A stretch of 5,619 nt of DNA from the NCBI GenBank assembly GCA_009377735.1, contig WHTL01000272.1, positions 1 to 5,619 on the forward strand, in the 5' to 3' direction. Shown in pieces: positions 4,376 to 5,619 of this stretch. Position numbers and translations under genes: made by a program. The notes under the pieces were generated by a model that had not been told where the DNA came from, did no database searches, and worked only from the letters and a program-made list of their open reading frames with translations. Position 1 is the stretch's first letter. Every line of letters starts with the position of its first letter. The stretch comes from Acidimicrobiia bacterium. Lineage in GTDB: Bacteria > Actinomycetota > Acidimicrobiia > Spongiisociales > ZC4RG35.

Positions 4376-5247
4376 ATTGCCGCCCCCACCGCGAGGGAGA
4401 GACTGGTGACCAACTCGAGACGAGATGTGAGCGCGAGGATCGAGATCAGGTCGGGAGGAGTCGTCGCAATGGCGAGACGTTGGTTGGCGAGGATCGCCAA
4501 GGGGAGGACGAGGGCGGCGATGAGCGTGGCGGTTGGGGTCCAGCCCAGAGTGGCGAAGCCGGCAATCAGTAAATACGGCAGGTAGGTACACATGGCATAG
4601 AGGTACCTGGTCTTCCGCCTTCCCAAAATTACGGCCAAGGTTCTCTTACCCGCACGCTCATCGGTTTCGATGTCCCGGTAGTTGTTGGCGACAAGGATGG
4701 CCGTCGCGAGAAGACCGATGGGGATCCCCAACAGCCAGGCATCCATTGGCGCGGCCATGTCATGCACATAGCGCGACCCCACCGTGGCCACCAGTCCGAA
4801 GAAGGCGAACACGAATACCTCCCCGAGACCCCGGTATCCGTACGGGACGGGGCCACCCACATACCCCAGCATGGCGACTATCGAAAGCACCCCGATGAGG
4901 GCCACGACCCAACCGGCGATAGTGATTAGCCAGATCCCCGCCATGACGGCGACACCCACCGCCATCCATGTTGCAATCCACATCTGTCTGGCAGACACCT
5001 CACCCGTGGCCACCATCCGAACTGGCCCTATACGGTCGGCGCTATCGGCACCACGAGCGGCATCAGAGGCGTCGTTGGCGAAGTTGGCCGCGACCTGGAT
5101 GGCGAGGGCACCGATCAGAGCCCCCAGCAGGGCATCCCAACGGAACACATCGTCACCGATGGCGAGCCCGGAACCGAGGATCACAGGGGAAGCGGCCGCG
5201 GGGAGGGTGCGCGGCCGCGCCGCCTCCAGCCATCGTCCCGCTTGCAT
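4372..5247 (-). CDS. menA: 1,4-dihydroxy-2-naphthoate polyprenyltransferase (MenA, UbiA superfamily)
   Basis: This integral membrane prenyltransferase joins a polyprenyl chain to 1,4-dihydroxy-2-naphthoate with loss of CO2, giving demethylmenaquinone. The 291-residue length fits MenA. The first aspartate-rich Mg-diphosphate motif is NFANDASDAARGAD (55-68), continued by SADRIGPVR (69-77); key residues are Asn58, Asp59, Asp62 and Asp68. The second is NNYRDIETDERAGKRTLAV (188-206) with Asp192 and Asp196. The N-terminal WLEAARPRTLPAAASPV is the typical MenA entry. Between and after the motifs are hydrophobic stretches consistent with eight or nine membrane helices (for example 36-54, 91-110, 112-130, 143-157, 171-187, 220-234, 239-255). 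The start is secure: AGGAGG at 5259-5254 on the minus strand lies 6 nt before ATG 5247. It follows menB by 17 bp, forming a menB-menA operon, and is convergent with meaB. Confidence 0.95.
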   Translation of the reverse strand: MQAGRWLEAARPRTLPAAASPVILGSGLAIGDDVFRWDALLGALIGALAIQVAANFANDASDAARGADSADRIGPVRMVATGEVSARQMWIATWMAVGVAVMAGIWLITIAGWVVALIGVLSIVAMLGYVGGPVPYGYRGLGEVFVFAFFGLVATVGSRYVHDMAAPMDAWLLGIPIGLLATAILVANNYRDIETDERAGKRTLAVILGRRKTRYLYAMCTYLPYLLIAGFATLGWTPTATLIAALVLPLAILANQRLAIATTPPDLISILALTSRLELVTSLSLAVGAAI

Positions 5248-5253
5248 CGTCGT

Positions 5254-5259
5254 CCTCCT
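5254..5259 (-). promoter_or_regulatory. menA ribosome-binding site
   Basis: Read on the minus strand, AGGAGG is a perfect Shine-Dalgarno core 6 nt before the menA ATG, within the 18-bp menB-menA gap. It fixes the menA start and supports translation of menA from a menB-menA message. Confidence 0.85.
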
Positions 5260-5265
5260 ATCCGC

Positions 5266-5619
5266 CTAGTAGTACCAGGGGAACTGCTTGAAGTCGGGCG
5301 GGCGTTTCTCCAGGAACGAGTCACGTCCCTCGGCCGCCTCCTCGGTCATGTATCCGAGGCGGGTTGCTTCTCCCGCGAAGAGCTGCTGTCCCACCAGACC
5401 ATCGTCCATCAGATTGAAGGCGTACTTGAGCATCCTCTGGGACATAGGGGACTTGGACGTGATCTCCTTTGCCCATTGGAAAGCGGTGGCTTCCAATTCA
5501 GCGTGGGGGACCACTTCGTTCACCATCCCCATCGCATGGGCTTCGTCGGCGTCATACTCCCTACCCAGGAAAAAGATCTCCTCGCCCTCTTCTGTCCCAC
5601 CATCCGCGCCAGGTACGCC
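5266..5619 (-). CDS. menB: 1,4-dihydroxy-2-naphthoyl-CoA synthase (MenB), C-terminal part, with an apparent one-base frameshift
   Basis: MenB is a crotonase-fold enzyme that closes the ring of o-succinylbenzoyl-CoA to give DHNA-CoA. Only the C-terminal region is in the window; the rest lies beyond the right edge. It reads EIFFLGREYDADEAHAMGM, then VNEVVPHAELEA, KSPMSQRMLKYAFN, the family hallmark YMTEEAAEGRDSFLEKRPPDF, and the terminal KQFPWYY. Further upstream the same frame reads GVPGADGGTEEGE, which is not MenB-like. The neighbouring frame reads AYLARMVGQKRAR, exactly the expected MenB sequence before EIFFLGRE. One base therefore appears to be missing at about 5580-5581 (plus-strand CC where CCC is expected). 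This is either a sequencing or assembly error or a real inactivating mutation. The start is outside the window; ATG 5532 is internal. It lies directly upstream of menA. Confidence 0.9.
   Translation of the reverse strand, partial: GVPGADGGTEEGEEIFFLGREYDADEAHAMGMVNEVVPHAELEATAFQWAKEITSKSPMSQRMLKYAFNLMDDGLVGQQLFAGEATRLGYMTEEAAEGRDSFLEKRPPDFKQFPWYY

Noticed and set aside
4262..4591. Minus-strand frame running from inside menA into the inverted-repeat element
   Set aside because: Overlaps menA in another frame. The part inside the element resembles no transposase I recognise, and there is no RBS.
4784..5269. Plus-strand open frame (161 codons) opposite menA
   Set aside because: Antisense to MenA with low-complexity Ala/Pro/Thr/Arg composition and no family signature.

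Overview
The window is GC-rich and looks like chromosomal DNA of an actinobacterium, possibly from the Acidimicrobiia side of the phylum. That guess rests on a DUF222/13E12-type HNH protein, menaquinone genes of actinobacterial flavour, a MeaB-type GTPase and TANNNT-like promoter elements. No 16S or other marker gene is present, so the placement is inference. All genes look like ordinary housekeeping or accessory genes; there is no defence island, CRISPR array, tRNA or rRNA.

Layout, left to right. (1) 1-492 (+): C-terminal part of a DUF222-HNH endonuclease, cut by the window edge. (2) 609-1811 (+): a complete PLP-dependent Cys/Met-metabolism (transsulfuration) enzyme. (3) 1812-1943: a convergent intergenic region with strong inverted repeats. 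(4) 1944-2318 and 2343-2783 (-): a two-gene unit, rpiB followed by a YCII-domain protein. (5) 2784-2968: a divergent promoter region. (6) 2969-3265 and 3384-4184 (+): an NfuA/NifU-C type Fe-S carrier, then a MeaB-family GTPase whose conserved N-terminal segment runs upstream to the nfu stop codon. (7) 4185-4371: a convergent intergenic region almost filled by a 169-bp sequence with perfect 16-bp terminal inverted repeats ending in CTAG. (8) 4372-5247 and 5266-5619 (-): menB then menA, two steps of menaquinone biosynthesis, with menB cut by the window edge.

Functional links: menB and menA are consecutive in the menaquinone pathway (DHNA-CoA formation, then, after thioester hydrolysis, prenylation of DHNA at the membrane) and are 17 bp apart, so they form an operon. 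The nfu/meaB pair is co-directional and tightly packed, but no acyl-CoA mutase subunit lies in the window, so the partner of MeaB is elsewhere. The transsulfuration enzyme, RpiB and the YCII protein have no evident pathway link to each other.

The points most worth a second look are: an apparent one-base deletion in menB near 5580; a conserved MeaB N-terminus lacking any canonical start codon; the MITE-like inverted-repeat element between meaB and menA; and a strong ribosome-binding site 47 nt ahead of the PLP-enzyme ATG with no start codon placed to use it. I found no convincing undescribed multi-gene system.
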